Positions 47,827 to 59,059 of a DNA stretch of 64,000 bases are shown one piece after another. The stretch comes from Okapia johnstoni (lineage: Eukaryota; Chordata; Mammalia; Artiodactyla; Giraffidae). The translations under genes were made by a program, and so were the position numbers. The DNA is taken from the NCBI GenBank assembly GCA_024291935.2, contig CM044311.1, positions 29,516,001-29,580,000 of the forward strand, in the 5' to 3' direction. Positions within the stretch are counted from its first letter, which is position 1. Every line of letters starts with the position of its first letter. The notes below the pieces were generated by a model. It did not search any database, had not been told where the DNA came from, and saw nothing but the letters and a program-made list of their open reading frames with translations.

Positions 47827-48052
47827 GCTTCCCGGGTGGCACTAATGATAAAGAACACACCTACCAATGCAGGAGACTTAAGAGATGTGGATTTGATCAC
47901 TGGGTTGGGAAGATCCACTGTAGCAGGGTATGGCAACCCACTCTGGTATTCTTGCCTAGAGAATCCCATGGACAGAGGAGCCTGGTGGGCTATGGTGCGT
48001 AGGGTCACAAATAGTCGTGCACGACTAAAGTGTCTTCATGCACACACACATA
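47827..48052 (+). mobile_element. Bov-tA SINE inside the mariner
   Basis: Sense Bov-tA: head gcttcccgggtggcactaat, B-box-like gatttgatcactgggttggg, tail cacgactaaagtgtcttcat. Flanks atacatcatttt (47815-47826) and atatatcatctt (about 48051-48062) match at 10 of 12. Mariner 5' UTR text resumes immediately after, so the SINE landed in the dormant transposon. Confidence 0.95.
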
Positions 48053-48135
48053 TATCATCTTAATGTGCATTTCTTGCTTTATGTTTTTTGCTAATGAATT
48101 ATTACTTGCTATTTATTTTATATGTATTTTAGACT

Positions 48136-49153
48136 ATGGAAATGATGTTAGACAAAAAGAAAATTCAAGCAATTTTCTTATTTGAGTTCAAAATGCATCA
48201 TAAAGAAGTATAAAGCATAAAGACAAGTTGCAAATATCGACAACACATTTGACCCAGGAACTGCCATCAAATATACAGTGAAGTGGTGCTTCAAGAAAGA
48301 AATTTTGAAAAGGAGACCAGAACCTTGAAGATGAGGAGTGTAGTGACTGGCCGTCAGAAATTGACAACAACCAACTGAGATGATCATTGAAACTGGTCCT
48401 CTTAAAACTACACGAGAAGTTGCCCAAGAACTCAGCATTGATCATCCTATGGTTGTTTGGCATTGAAGCAAATTGGAAAGATTAAAAATCTCTATAAGTG
48501 GGTGCCTCATGAACTGACCAAAAATCAAAAAAAAATCATCATTTTGAAATGTCACCTTCTCTTATTCTACCCAACAACAATGAACCCGTTTTGTGACACG
48601 CGACAAAAACTGTAATTTTTATGACAGCTAACAATGACCAGCTCAGTGGATGGACAGAGAAGCTCCAAAGCACTTCCCAAAGCCAAGCTTGCACCAGAAA
48701 GGCTCATGATCACTATTTGGTGGTCTGCTGCTAGTCTGATCCACTGCAGCTTTCTGAACCCTAGTGGAACCATTACATCTGAGAAATATGCTCAGCAAAT
48801 CAATGAGATGCACCAAAAATTGCAATGCCTGAATTGATCAACAGAAAAGGCCCAATTCTTCTCCATGATAACACTTGACCACACTTTGTACAACAAATGC
48901 TTCAAAAGTTGAATGAATTGGACCGTGAAGTTTTGCCTCATCCACTATATTCACCTGATCACTCACCAACCATCTACCACTTCACACATCTTGACAACTT
49001 TTTGCAAGAAAAACACTTCCACAACCAGCAGGATGAAGAAAATACTTCCCAAGACTTTGAATCACAAAGCATGATTTTTACCCTACAGGAATAAACAAAC
49101 TTATTTGTCATTGGCAAAAATGTGTTGGTTATAATGGTTCCTATTTTGATTAA
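48136..49153 (+). pseudogene. mariner transposase (Hsmar1/SETMAR type), dead
   Basis: The ATG at 48136 opens EMMLDKKKIQAIFLFEF, the mariner N-terminus, but a TAA stops it after 25 codons. Further stops and frameshifts follow. Later parts remain readable: IWWSAASLIHCSFLNPS at about 48710 and LNELDREVLPHPLYSPDHSP at about 48909. Of the DD34D residues, the first D survives in an altered context (near 48602, VTRDKN), the second in HDN (near 48867), and the third is replaced (SPTIYHF instead of D). It ends at the TAA near 49151. Confidence 0.9.
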
Positions 49154-49231
49154 TAAAGATGTGTTTGTGCCTAGTTATAATGATTTAAAATTCAGGGTCA
49201 GAAACCATAGTTATTTTGCACCAGGCTAATA

Positions 49232-49455
49232 AAAACTAAAGAACCATTCAATTAAACTGTAGTGTAGTCAAAGGCATATGGGATATTAGTTGTTATTTGT
49301 GAATCTTGAATTAATGTCAAGAGTTCTGGTAGTTAGAAAATAAAGAATTATTGTAGATTATTATCTTATAAAAATAAATTCTATAGATTCGACTAGAGAG
49401 ATAAACCATGTCCTGACAATTGTGAATGAAGTTTCCATTATAAAAGCATTCATTG
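49232..49455. other. unique AT-rich sequence
   Basis: Nothing recognised. Confidence 0.3.
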
Positions 49456-49457
49456 AG

Positions 49458-49704
49458 AAGCTCTAATACTTTGGCCACCTGATGCAAAGAGCTGACTCAT
49501 TGGAAAAGACCTGATGCTGATATAGATTGAAGGCAGGAGAAGAAGGGGACAACAGGGGATGAGATATTTGGTTGGCACCACTGACTCAATGGACATGAAT
49601 TTGAGCAAACTCTAGGAGATGGTGAAAGACAGGGAAACCTGGCGTGCTGCAGTTCATGGGGTTGCAAAGAGTCAGATACAAATGAATGACTGAACAACAA
49701 CAAT
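49458..49704 (+). mobile_element. BovB LINE 3' end
   Basis: Sense BovB terminal ~245 bp: aagctctaatactttggcca ... gaatgactgaacaacaacaa. 5'-truncated. Confidence 0.95.
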
Positions 49705-49705
49705 T

Positions 49706-49893
49706 GGCCTTCCCTGGTGGCTCAGTTGTAAAGAATCTGCCTGTCAATGCATAGTTGGGAAGATTCCTAGGAGAAGGAAATAGCAACACACTCCAGTATT
49801 CTTGCCTAGGAAATCCCATGGACAGAGGAACCTCTCAGGCTACAGTCCATGTAGTTGCAAGAGTCGGACATGACTTAGCAACTAGAAAACAGC
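49706..49893 (+). mobile_element. Bov-tA SINE beside a BovB tail
   Basis: Sense Bov-tA (ccttccctggtggctcagtt ... cttagcaactagaaaa) starting within 2 bp of the BovB CAA-rich tail. It lacks part of the head between aatgca and tagttgggaag. Similar caacaatt/caacaatg text follows it, so it probably inserted in the BovB tail. Confidence 0.93.
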
Positions 49894-49899
49894 AACAAT

Positions 49900-51115
49900 G
49901 GGTTCTTGAACTGCCACTCTAGTATAGTCTCTCTGATGAAGACAGGTGGACACATGATGCTGAGATTCAAGATCTGTGAATGAGACATGTTTTATCCTAA
50001 GTCCTTAGATATATGGCAGGGGTTGTGGAGAGAATTCAGGAACTGATTCAACATTTTATAATAATTCTGCTGCACTGAGTAATTATGAGTCATAGAGAGC
50101 TCCTTACTTCAAGTGGCTGGGACTAGGAGAGACAAAGAGCCCCATACTGCCCATGGTTTTGTAATATACAGTGAGCCCACCACTGATTAATGGAGCCTAT
50201 GTATTGGAATGTATTAACACATCAGATTAGTATTTTTTCCCTCATTAAGGAAAGTGACCAAAGACATTGGAAAAATGATGAAAAGTAATGCAGGGGCATA
50301 TCTTCTCTCTGAATTTATTATCAGGAAAAATAGATAATTGTGAGTAAAAGTCAGATAATAAAATGAAGTTAAAGTACTAATCAAGTTAGATGTACTAATG
50401 TTTTACATTAAATACCTGTTATTAATCTGGTGGGCTTTGTGTAAAGTAAAATGCCAGTTCCTAGTAAAATATTCAACATAAAAATACACAAATCAAAAGC
50501 TCGATTTACTCCTTTAAAAACAATGTTTTGTTTCAGGCATGGCCTTTTAAGGCATATGTAAAGAAAATGCAAAAGTAAGTTGAAGATCAGTAAAATGATA
50601 AAATAACACTGTAAGATTCACCCTACTCCTTCCCAAATTGCTCTTTAAGCAAAATTAATGAAATAGGTAAAAATTATTAACATGACAAGTTTTTCATATT
50701 CATTGAAAAGGTATTTAGAAGGAGATATCTAAACCAGAGAGAGTAAATATGAACAAAAATAGTAGAACTTCAGACATCAGTGGTAATTTATCAGCTTGGT
50801 CATGTTCATGCTACAGAATTCTTTGTTGAAACGGAGTATCTTCCCTTGCCCCCAGTCTGATGGAATCATGGTCTGCTGGTGTGAAACTGGGTCCTGAGTA
50901 CTTTCTGCACCAGTGCCACTCTCTGGCGGCTCATCCAGTATCATAAATGAGTAACTTCTGTGGCTGATAGTGACCAGGGCAGAAAGAAGAATGTGAATTT
51001 ATTATTAATATCAGAGAACCAGGAGAAGGTGGTAATATCTGCAGACTGGATGCCACAAGATTGGGCATAGGGAATATCTAAGAATCATTTATACAACTAG
51101 GAATTACTGCATGTT
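49900..51115. other. unique sequence
   Basis: No gene or confident repeat. Confidence 0.4.
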
Positions 51116-51124
51116 GCCCCTCTG

Positions 51125-51875
51125 CTTTTTTTTTAATTTGGGTATAGTTGCTTTACACTGTTGTGCTGGTTTCTGCAGTACAGTGGAGTAAATCAGCTAT
51201 AAGCATACATATATTCCTTCCCTCTTGGATCTCCCTCTAACCCATCCCCAATCCCCCCCATCTAGGTCACCACAGACTGAGCTGAGCTCCCAGTGCTATA
51301 CAGCAGGTTTCCACTAGCTATCTGTTTTACCCATAGTAGTGTACATACGTCAATCCTAGTCTCCCAATTCAGGCCCTCACCCTGTGTCCACACATCCATT
51401 CTCTTTGCCTGAGTCTCTATTCCTGCCCTGGAAATAGGTTCATCTGTACCATTTTTCTAGATTCCACATATATATATTAATATACAATATTTATATCTTT
51501 CTGACTTTACTCTGACAGATTCTAAGTCCATTCACATCTCTACAAATGACCCAATTTCATTCATTTTTATGACTGACTAATATTCCATTGTATATATGTA
51601 CTACATCATTTTGTTTTAATCTATTCTTCTGTCAATGGACATTTGGGTTGTGTCCATGTCCTGGCTATTGTAAATAGTGCTACAGTGAACATTGGGGTGC
51701 ATATGTCTTTTTGAATTATGTTTTTTTCAGTGTATGTACCCTGTAGTGGAATTGCTGGGACACATGGTAGTTCTATTTTTAGTTTTTTAGGGAACCTCCA
51801 GAGTATTCTCCATAGTGGCTGTATCAATTTACATTTCCACCAAGAGTCCAAGAGGGTTCCCTTTGCAGCTCAATG
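51125..51875 (-). mobile_element. L1 3' end, antisense part
   Basis: T-run at the left, then the complement of the L1 3' UTR and ORF2 end: ggtatagttgctttacactg, gagctgagctcccagtgcta, catatatatattaatataca, tgactaatattccattgtat, ggttgtgtccatgtcctggc and tagtggaattgctgggacac. It reaches ccaagagggttccctttgca, where the orientation changes. Confidence 0.93.
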
Positions 51876-51883
51876 TGAAAAAA

Positions 51884-52092
51884 AAAATTAGGCAGAATAC
51901 CTACATAGACATTTCCCTGAAGAAGACATACAGATGGCCAAGAAACACATGAAAAGTTGCTCAACATCACTAATTATGAGAGAAACATAGATCAAAACTT
52001 CTCTAGGTATTACCTCACACTGATCAGAATGGCCATCATCCAAAAATCTAGAAACAATAAATGCTAGAGACGGTGTGAAGAAAAGAGAACTC
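51884..52092 (+). mobile_element. inverted 5' part of the same L1
   Basis: Sense L1 ORF2: catagacatttccctgaaga, gaaacacatgaaaagttgct, tcagaatggccatcatccaa, ctagagacggtgtgaagaaa agagaac. In L1 this lies directly upstream of the segment at 51125-51875, so together they form a twin-primed 5' inversion. A possible short TSD, cctctg(c/t)ttt, brackets both parts. Confidence 0.9.
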
Positions 52093-52154
52093 CTCTGTTT
52101 TCAATTATTGTACAGAGCTAAGTGAGGATACAAACAGATCTCTTGAGGACACTT

Positions 52155-52239
52155 TCTGTTTTCTTGCTAGGCTTGCTACTTATATATAGTATCGAAATAC
52201 TTGTTATGTCTAAGATAGCAAGCCTAGCAAGAAAATAGA
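52155..52239. repeat. 85 nt inverted repeat (hairpin)
   Basis: Arms 52155-52177 (ttttcttgctaggcttgct core) and 52217-52239 pair at 22 of 23 bases, separated by 39 nt. The loop can form an inner stem, agtat-cgaa-atact. Outside any recognised transposon. It could be a hairpin RNA source or a template-switch product; no expression evidence is available. Confidence 0.85.
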
Positions 52240-52244
52240 GCTTA

Positions 52245-52488
52245 GATGTGCTACTTGCAAAACAAATTTATAAATTCTTAATAAGAACCAATGAAATATA
52301 ACATTTTACACAACATAATGACATTTTACAACCAGGTACCTCTCCCTCCACTGAGGTGATTCTGTACATTATCGCAGTAATGTTAACAAACAAAAGAACA
52401 TCTCAATTCTGCTCACGTCTCTGCCCTCAGTGGCTCTCCATGAGTCCATGGAAGGGGAGTGAAATCAGATGGGGATGTAACATTTATT
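52245..52488. other. unique sequence
   Basis: Nothing recognised. Confidence 0.3.
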
Positions 52489-52489
52489 T

Positions 52490-52740
52490 CACACCTTTCA
52501 TAAAGGCTAGGCTTAATGCCAGGAACTTTGTGTTGTGTTTATGTTTAAGTGTGATAATAACACTAAGAGGCAACTATTCTTATCCTTATTTAGAGAGCAG
52601 ATGATAAAATAATACCAGAAAGGTTAAACAGCTTGCCCTGGACTTTACATAACTAGTTGATAGGAAAGTTGGGGGGATTCAGAGCTGTCCAGTTTTAAAT
52701 TCTGTGCCAGTTCTAAATCCTATACCACTTAAATTGTTTT
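52490..52740 (+). mobile_element. MIR SINE
   Basis: aatgccaggaactttgtgtt, gaggcaactattcttatcct, gaaaggttaaacagcttgcc, ataactagttgataggaaag and attcagagctgtcc follow the MIR consensus order through core and 3' half. Confidence 0.75.
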
Positions 52741-52744
52741 TAAG

Positions 52745-55700
52745 AAATACTTTATATTAAAAACATTTCACAAAGCAAGAAGGTTACCGAATTAATGTTT
52801 ATATGTAAATTTTACCAAGAGTATGTTGTCCTTTTTATGTGACTTCAGTTTTACCACACTGAGATGCTTTTCCAACATTGGTTTTAGGTGTGATTTGCAT
52901 GCCCTCTACTCCCATTCAGCTTCTAACCTGAGATCAAAGTGTCCATTTGCTGGATGACTAACTTGAGTTATGTAAGTCAATACTCATGTCTCAGATTTCT
53001 TTGGTCAAATTGCTATCCAAAAATAACTGCCCTATCAGGAAATTTGCTCAGAGCTTTCCCTAGCACAACTGTTTTAGTCTAGACATACTAGCAAACCAAT
53101 CCTCTGTCCCTGTGACCAAAATAGACCATATTAGCCCGCAGTTGATGATGGCTGACATTTTAGTGTAATACAGAGAATTGAAATCATAAAGAATCCTACT
53201 GACATTTTATACTATATGCAGTCTTTTTATGGAGGGTGGAGGTGCTTCATTTACGCATTCTAAGGAACAAAATTTAGCTAGTAATTAAAAGTATTTAACC
53301 CACATAAAGTCTTTTATGCAGGCTATAAAATTAATTTTATTGCAGAAATTGCATTACACTTAACAGCTGATGACCTTATCTTACCGCAGTAATGTATTTT
53401 TCATTAAAATGAAACATTGTGTTTCAGAAGCAGGAGCCAAGAAATCAGGCCTTGAATTGAAAAGGGCCACATGTATTATGTACAATCACTGTCTTTCAAA
53501 AGAGCATATAACCTGGCATTGCTCAGTTTATTACTGCATCAAGATGAGCAGATTTAAACTCTAATTAAAGAGATGCCATACATTGTCTTTTTACAACTTG
53601 GGTGACTTTAACTGTAGTACTGTCAAACCAGCCTTGGTAAATTATCACTGTTGTTTTGGTCTTTTATGTAAGCTTTGACGTCTAGATTGAATTTATCAGG
53701 AAGTTGGAGTATTGACTATATTTCCACTAGCTAATATTTCTCTGTTTAATTCTGGCCATGCCTTGGTACGTCAATGTTTTATGTTTGCTGGCAGTGCAAA
53801 GTGACTTTTGTTTGTTTGTATTTTAGTTATTTTTGATCACCCCAAAGGCATAATTTTCTGTAGCACGTGACAAACACAGTAGGAATGGCAACTTAAATAA
53901 TTAATTAAGTTCATGAATGGAGCGCTTGTATTTTAAATATTTTCCATTATGTATAAAAGCAAAACATGCTACTAGGGATTAGGGTACTTTGAAATCTTAT
54001 GTAAGTTTAATAATATGGTTTAAAACCTTAATTAACTTTCAGTGTTAGGATCCTTCTTGAAGTCTAAATCACATCACTTCATATGGTTTGAGTAGTAGTC
54101 TTCCTGAGTCATTATTATAAAAATAATGGAAGCATTATATAATGACTGGTTAGGAAACTCATCTGGTTATGAAACACTAATATTTAAAGATAAATTGAGA
54201 TGTAAGGATAAATAAGTGGGTAAACATTAAAATAATCTTAGGTTTTGCAGTGTTATTAAAAAGAGCAGTAGGATAAAGTAAGAAATAAAGTGGATTTGTA
54301 AGAGAGAGGGTAGATTTAAAGAGAGATTTCATTTAAAATCAAAGACAAATACTAGTTACCAACTTCCATTGATAACCATATCCCTTCTCTACCAAAATGA
54401 AACAAAAAGATCACCATTTCTCCATTTCTTAGTGTGAATGGCCAGTACAGATTTACTGCTAATAATCTTGCCCTCCATCTACACTCCTCCTTTCTGGAGT
54501 ACTGCTTTATTTTTCAAGCTAAACAATGCTGGAAAATATTTTTCCTTAGTATTGATTGGAAAAGTGTGAAAATCCATATAATATTCATGTGGTACAGTAC
54601 AAAAATTATTTTCTCATTATTGATTATGAGTTATGTCACTTTCTCTCTTTTGGGTCATTTTCTTTTGTTAACGAGTATGAGTTGTTATTTTAAAATTGTC
54701 CCATTACTTATACCATTAAGTTATTTTATAGAAATGAATTTGGATGTATTTGGAGAATTTTACACATCTTTTGCAGGATAGAATCCTAGTGACTCATTCA
54801 ATAGCAATGTTATTGGTTTGTTTAATATCAGCTTTTATCATGTATTATTAAAGGGTTAGAAAAGCAAAGATCTTGGAATATATAATTGGAATAGATAATA
54901 TATTCTGAAATAACTTTTAGTGTTTTATTTTAGATAGAAACTATTTTATCATCACACTTCATATTCAAATTAGAGCTTTATTTTTTCTATTTAAATTAAT
55001 GTTATCTTACAAATGATTTTTTTTAACTTAAAATATTTATTTAGTGAATTTTACTGTAATTAGAAATTTAGTTTTGGAAATCATGTTCAATGTTGGAATC
55101 ACGTTCAATAAAGTGAAACTATGAAAAGTTTATGGCAAAATATTAGTTGATCTAAATTCAGTTTTAAGTAAAGTGTGATCAAGAATGTTAAAATTATAAA
55201 AGAAGGAATAGTTGTAAAGAAAATTTCTATAAAAATTCTGAAAATTGGCTTCATCAAAAACACTGTTGTCAGAAAAATGAGAATGGAAGAATGGCCAATA
55301 TTTTCCTGTTTGTTGCCCCTAAATATTTCACTTAGGAAGAACTAGAATGTCGATAATCTAACTTTATATTCATGCAGACATAGTGTTTAAATGATTTCTC
55401 TTTGATATGGAAACATGACATATTTTGGTTTCTTATGTTTAGAATGAGATAAAAGCTAGGGTGACCCAGTTGTCAGCTCACAAACAGTGTAAAGAGGATG
55501 AGCCATTCTTCTTGGGGTTTGCAGGCCTCAGCCTGAATGCTCATTAAAATACCCCTTTCCTAGCCATTAGGCCCATGCCCAATACACACAGACCATCAGA
55601 AAATGGGGTCTATTTTTGATATCAAGACTTACTATTCCTGGTTGCCATCCAATCATAGCAAGACCACAAAAACATTTACCACTCAGCCCTAATCTAAAAT

Positions 55701-55970
55701 TCAAATGTGGTGGTTTTTAATGCTCTCTATAACTAGTTCCTACAGGGCCTCAAGTGAAAAGAACTTGAGGCTGAGTTGTACACAAAAACCAGGATCTTAG
55801 CCTTTGTGGTAGGTCTTACTTTCCTAAAGAATGTATCGCATTCTCTTATTTCTGCAAAAGATGCTGATGTCTGTCATTTTGGGGTTTTAGATCTACCCTG
55901 TTTTCTAGTCAAATTAGCATAACATTGCTCTCAGAAGTTTTGATTATTTGTCTGCTGCACCTACTGTTTA
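52745..55970. other. unique AT-rich sequence
   Basis: No gene recognised in ~3.2 kb. 53300-53950 has TAAT/TTAATTA motifs, an E-box cacgtg (about 53864) and ordinary complexity. A possible MER5-like hAT scrap lies at about 55520-55620. A plus-strand frame of 116 codons at 54434-54781 has low-complexity hydrophobic content and looks like chance. Confidence 0.4.
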
Positions 55971-55987
55971 TTCAGGTGTCTCATTCA

Positions 55988-56614
55988 ATTTTTAAATTTT
56001 TTAATAATTTTATGTATTTATTTTTGGCTATGGTAGGTCTTTGTTGCGGAGAAGGCAATGGCAACCCACTCCAGTACTCTTGCCTGGAAAATCCCATGGA
56101 CGGAGGAGCCTGGTAGGCTACAGTCCATGGGGTCGCTAAGAGTCGGACACGACTGAGCGACTTCACTTTCACTTTTCCCTTTCATGCACTGGAGAAGGAA
56201 ATGGCAATCCACTCCAGTATTCTTGCCTGGAGAATCCCAGGGATGGCGGGGCCTGATGGGCTGCCGTCTATGGGGTTGCACAGAGTCGGACACGACTGAA
56301 GCGACTTAGCAGCAGCAGCAGCAGCAGGTCTTTGTTGCTGTGTGGGCTTCCTCTAGTTGTGACAAGTGGGAGTTACTCTCCAATTGTGCTGCATAGGCTT
56401 CTCACTGTGGTGGCTTCTCTTGTGTGAAGTATGGGCTGTAGGACATGCAGGTTTCAGTAGTTGTAGCTCACAGGCTCTAGAGCCCAGGGTCAATAGTTGT
56501 GGCACATAGGCTTAGTGTCTCCACAGCATGTTGGATCTTCACAGATCAGGTATCAAACCCATGTCTCCTGCATTGGCAGGCGAATTCTTTATCACTGAGC
56601 CACCAGGGAAGCCC
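55988..56614 (-). mobile_element. CHR-1-type SINE, complete, containing a BOV-A2
   Basis: Antisense CHR SINE: tatgtatttatttttggcta at the tail side, gcttcctctagttgtgacaa, tcacaggctctagagcccag, and the intact tRNA-like head cattggcaggcgaattcttt ... gccaccagggaagcccc. Perfect 15 bp TSD, caggtgtctcattca, at 55973-55987 and 56615-56629. Split by a BOV-A2 near its 3' end. Confidence 0.97.
56048..56325 (+). mobile_element. BOV-A2 SINE nested in the CHR SINE
   Basis: Full-length BOV-A2 with an AGC-repeat tail. Perfect 13 bp TSD, aggtctttgttgc, at 56035-56047 and 56326-56338, both within CHR sequence. It is close to the copy at 16828, so it is young. Confidence 0.98.
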
Positions 56615-56634
56615 CAGGTGTCTCATTCATAAGT

Positions 56635-57960
56635 GAAAACTGTTTAAGATGGGATGTCAGTCTTTAGTGTCATCATTTTCACTCATTCGAGGGGCAAATT
56701 ATCTCTTAAATTTCAGGTTTAAACATCTAGACTGTATTTAAATATGCCAAGGAAATGTAGGTAAGGTATTAATATATAACTCTTTATGCAAACAAAGCAG
56801 AGAAAATAGGTCATTTTTTTTCCCTTTGGAGTACTTAGAATTGCCATATTTAAAGCATCCTTAGAGAATATTTCTAGTCCCTTGCTTTGACAATATAATA
56901 TGCAATTATTCTCTAGTTTAATATTAAGAGTAAATTATATCCTTTTTTTGAGAATACTCTCCAGTGCTGTAGAGACTGGTTTGTTTATGGGAAAAGCAGC
57001 AATTGATTGACACTTATAGTTTACTTTAAAAAATAAAATCTTTTTAGGACTCTATGGCAGGAGGACAAAGTGCGTTACTGGTCCCTTTAAAGCCACTTGT
57101 AGTGAAAATTTATGAGAATTGTTAAAATTTTGACTATTTTTTATGAATTATATATTCATATTTTTATGAATTATATATGTATATACACATGCATGTGTTC
57201 TAAAACATGGAAAAACTACATTTTTTTGGGGGGCAGTTATTACTCAGATCTTACTTAAGGGAAATTGATAATGTTTCCAAAATGTAGCATGGATGCTTAA
57301 AGTTTATCCCAGCTCTGTTTCTTGATACATTTATGGAAGTCTGTAATGGGAGCTTATCTGAATATATTTTTTTTGTAAATTGAAAAATTGTACCTTAATA
57401 AAGAGATGCTGGGGCGAGTAATATTTGATAGTGTCAGCCTAGTTCAGCCTCACAAAGCTAAGTTATTAAAAAATGGTAGTAAGGATAATAGGTTACTCAT
57501 TGTTTTACTACTTCCTTGTGGTTGCATGTCTATCATAGAACTGGATGAAAATGAGAAGTTCATCTACAGTGTAGAGGCAGAAATAAACACATCAGGTATG
57601 CCTCACTCCACTCAGCCCCTGCATAGAAATTTGCCATCAGAAGAAAAACCCAAATCTGAAGCTGCTGGAGCTTTTGGTTCCTTTTTCATAGGTCTCATTT
57701 TCATTTCTCCCAACTTTGCTGTCACAAATAGAAATTGGTGTGGCTGTGAATGCGGGTACCCACACAGGCACATACATATCAGAAAAACAAAAAGAAAAGA
57801 TTAAAAAAACCTCAAGAACAAGAAACTTACATGCAGAGGAATACACATGCTTGAGGGACGCAGTATTTTTTCCCTAATAAAATTAAAATCAAACCATAGA
57901 ATTTTGTGACTGGAAAAATATTAACTGAGCCCACAGCCTCTAGTTTCTTTTCCATCCCCA
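56635..57960. other. unique AT-rich sequence
   Basis: No recognised gene. An 18-mer, tttttatgaattatatat, is duplicated at 57138-57155 and 57161-57178. A 139-codon open stretch at 57388-57804 starts at TTG and resembles no family I know; a frame this long is expected about once by chance in this much AT-rich DNA. Confidence 0.4.
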
Positions 57961-57965
57961 AGGTA

Positions 57966-58740
57966 CTTCATTCAGGCAACAAATATTTCTCAATATCTTT
58001 ATACCATCTGCTCCAATAAGCAAAAGTCAGACTCTACTCTAAAAGGTGTTGCCGTTGCTTAGTTGCCCAGTCATGTCCAACTCTTTGTGACCCCACGGAC
58101 TGTAGTCCATCAGGTTTCTCTCTCCATGGAATTTCTCAGGCAAGAATACTGGAGTGGGTTTCCATTTCCTTCTCCAGGGGACCTTCCTGACCCAGGGATC
58201 AAACCTGTGTCTCCTGCATTGAAGGTGGATTCTTTACCACTGAGCCACCAGGGAAGCCCCCCACTCGAGAAGTAGGCTGGTGTAAAAGATAAAGAATCCC
58301 AATTCACTGTGTTACATGTGGTGACAAGGTGGGTCAGGAATGCCTGTAGTTAGGTAAGTTAGAAAAGACTGCCTAGAGGAGGTGAGATGTATCCTTAAAT
58401 TAATAAGGTGGAAGACTCCTTTTAAACAAAAACAAAAAATAAAGCAGCTTGTGTCAAGGCATAAAAGGGTATAATGTGTTCAGAGAACTGTGGGGAGTTG
58501 AGATGATGAGCGTATAGGGTGCACGGTGGGGAGTAAAGACCAGGGACAAGAGGTAAGCAGTCGTTTAATGGGGGATGAATTCTAGGCTACAGGTGACAGA
58601 TCTTCCTAACTAGAAGAGTCCCCTGACTGAAACTTCCCTAACAAAAAATAACCCTGTGGGATATGAAAGAGATTTTTCAGGAGGGAGTGACAATTTGATG
58701 GAAACCAATTACAGTAGGAGGGAGTGACAAGGATTTTGTC
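57966..58740 (-). mobile_element. L2 LINE, 3' part, split by a SINE
   Basis: Reverse-complement L2 3' end (cattcaggcaacaaatattt) is interrupted by a Bov-tA at 58048-58260. It resumes with aaaagactgcctagaggagg, gatgtatccttaaattaata and aggcataaaagggtataatg. The continuation on the same strand is at 59060-59420. Confidence 0.65.
58048..58260 (-). mobile_element. Bov-tA SINE
   Basis: Full antisense Bov-tA: tail gttgcttagttgcccagtca, body ggcaagaatactggagtggg, head ttaccactgagccaccaggg. Nested in the L2. Confidence 0.96.
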
Positions 58741-58741
58741 C

Positions 58742-58985
58742 TTACCTCCTTCAGATTTGTACTCAAATATTGCCACTTTCCATAAACAGACCCTGATCAG
58801 CTTATCTATATAACATCCCTGCTACTGTTTATGCCCATTTCCTACTTATTTTTTTTTAAATATGACATGTAGAATTGAATTAAGATCTTCCCACTAGAAT
58901 TTAGGTTTTATTTGTGGAATTCAGTGCCATTGCCTTGGTAACCCAAATATCGCCTGGGACATATTAGTTACTTGGTAAAAAACTT
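58742..58985 (+). mobile_element. L2 LINE 3' end, opposite strand
   Basis: Sense L2 3' end: ccttcagatttgtactcaaa, accctgatcagcttatctat, cccactagaatttaggtttt and gcctgggacatattagttac. It lies between two minus-strand L2 pieces. Confidence 0.55.
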
Positions 58986-59059
58986 TTTTTGGAAAAAAAT
59001 ATTTTTTTCCAAATATGATCTTATGAGGACACAAACTAAGGCAATTATCAGGGGCTTGG

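Larger units (their letters stand above)
47730..49229 (+). mobile_element. full-length Hsmar1-type mariner, split by a SINE
   Basis: Left terminal repeat catattggtgcaaaaataat at 47730. Right terminal repeat at 49201-49229, complement ttagcctggtgcaaaataac. TA lies at 47728-47729 and 49230-49231. Subtracting the inserted Bov-tA and its TSD leaves about 1.26 kb, close to the ~1.29 kb of Hsmar1. The 5' UTR text also matches that family. A DNA transposon moved by a DD34D transposase. Confidence 0.92.

Noticed and set aside
54434..54781. 116-codon hydrophobic frame as a membrane protein
   Set aside because: Hydrophobicity follows from T-rich codons in AT-rich DNA. There is no family resemblance, and flanking frames are similarly noisy.
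57388..57804. Open stretch of 139 codons on the plus strand as a possible gene
   Set aside because: It begins at TTG, has no recognisable domain, and a frame this long is expected about once by chance in 64 kb of AT-rich DNA read in six frames.
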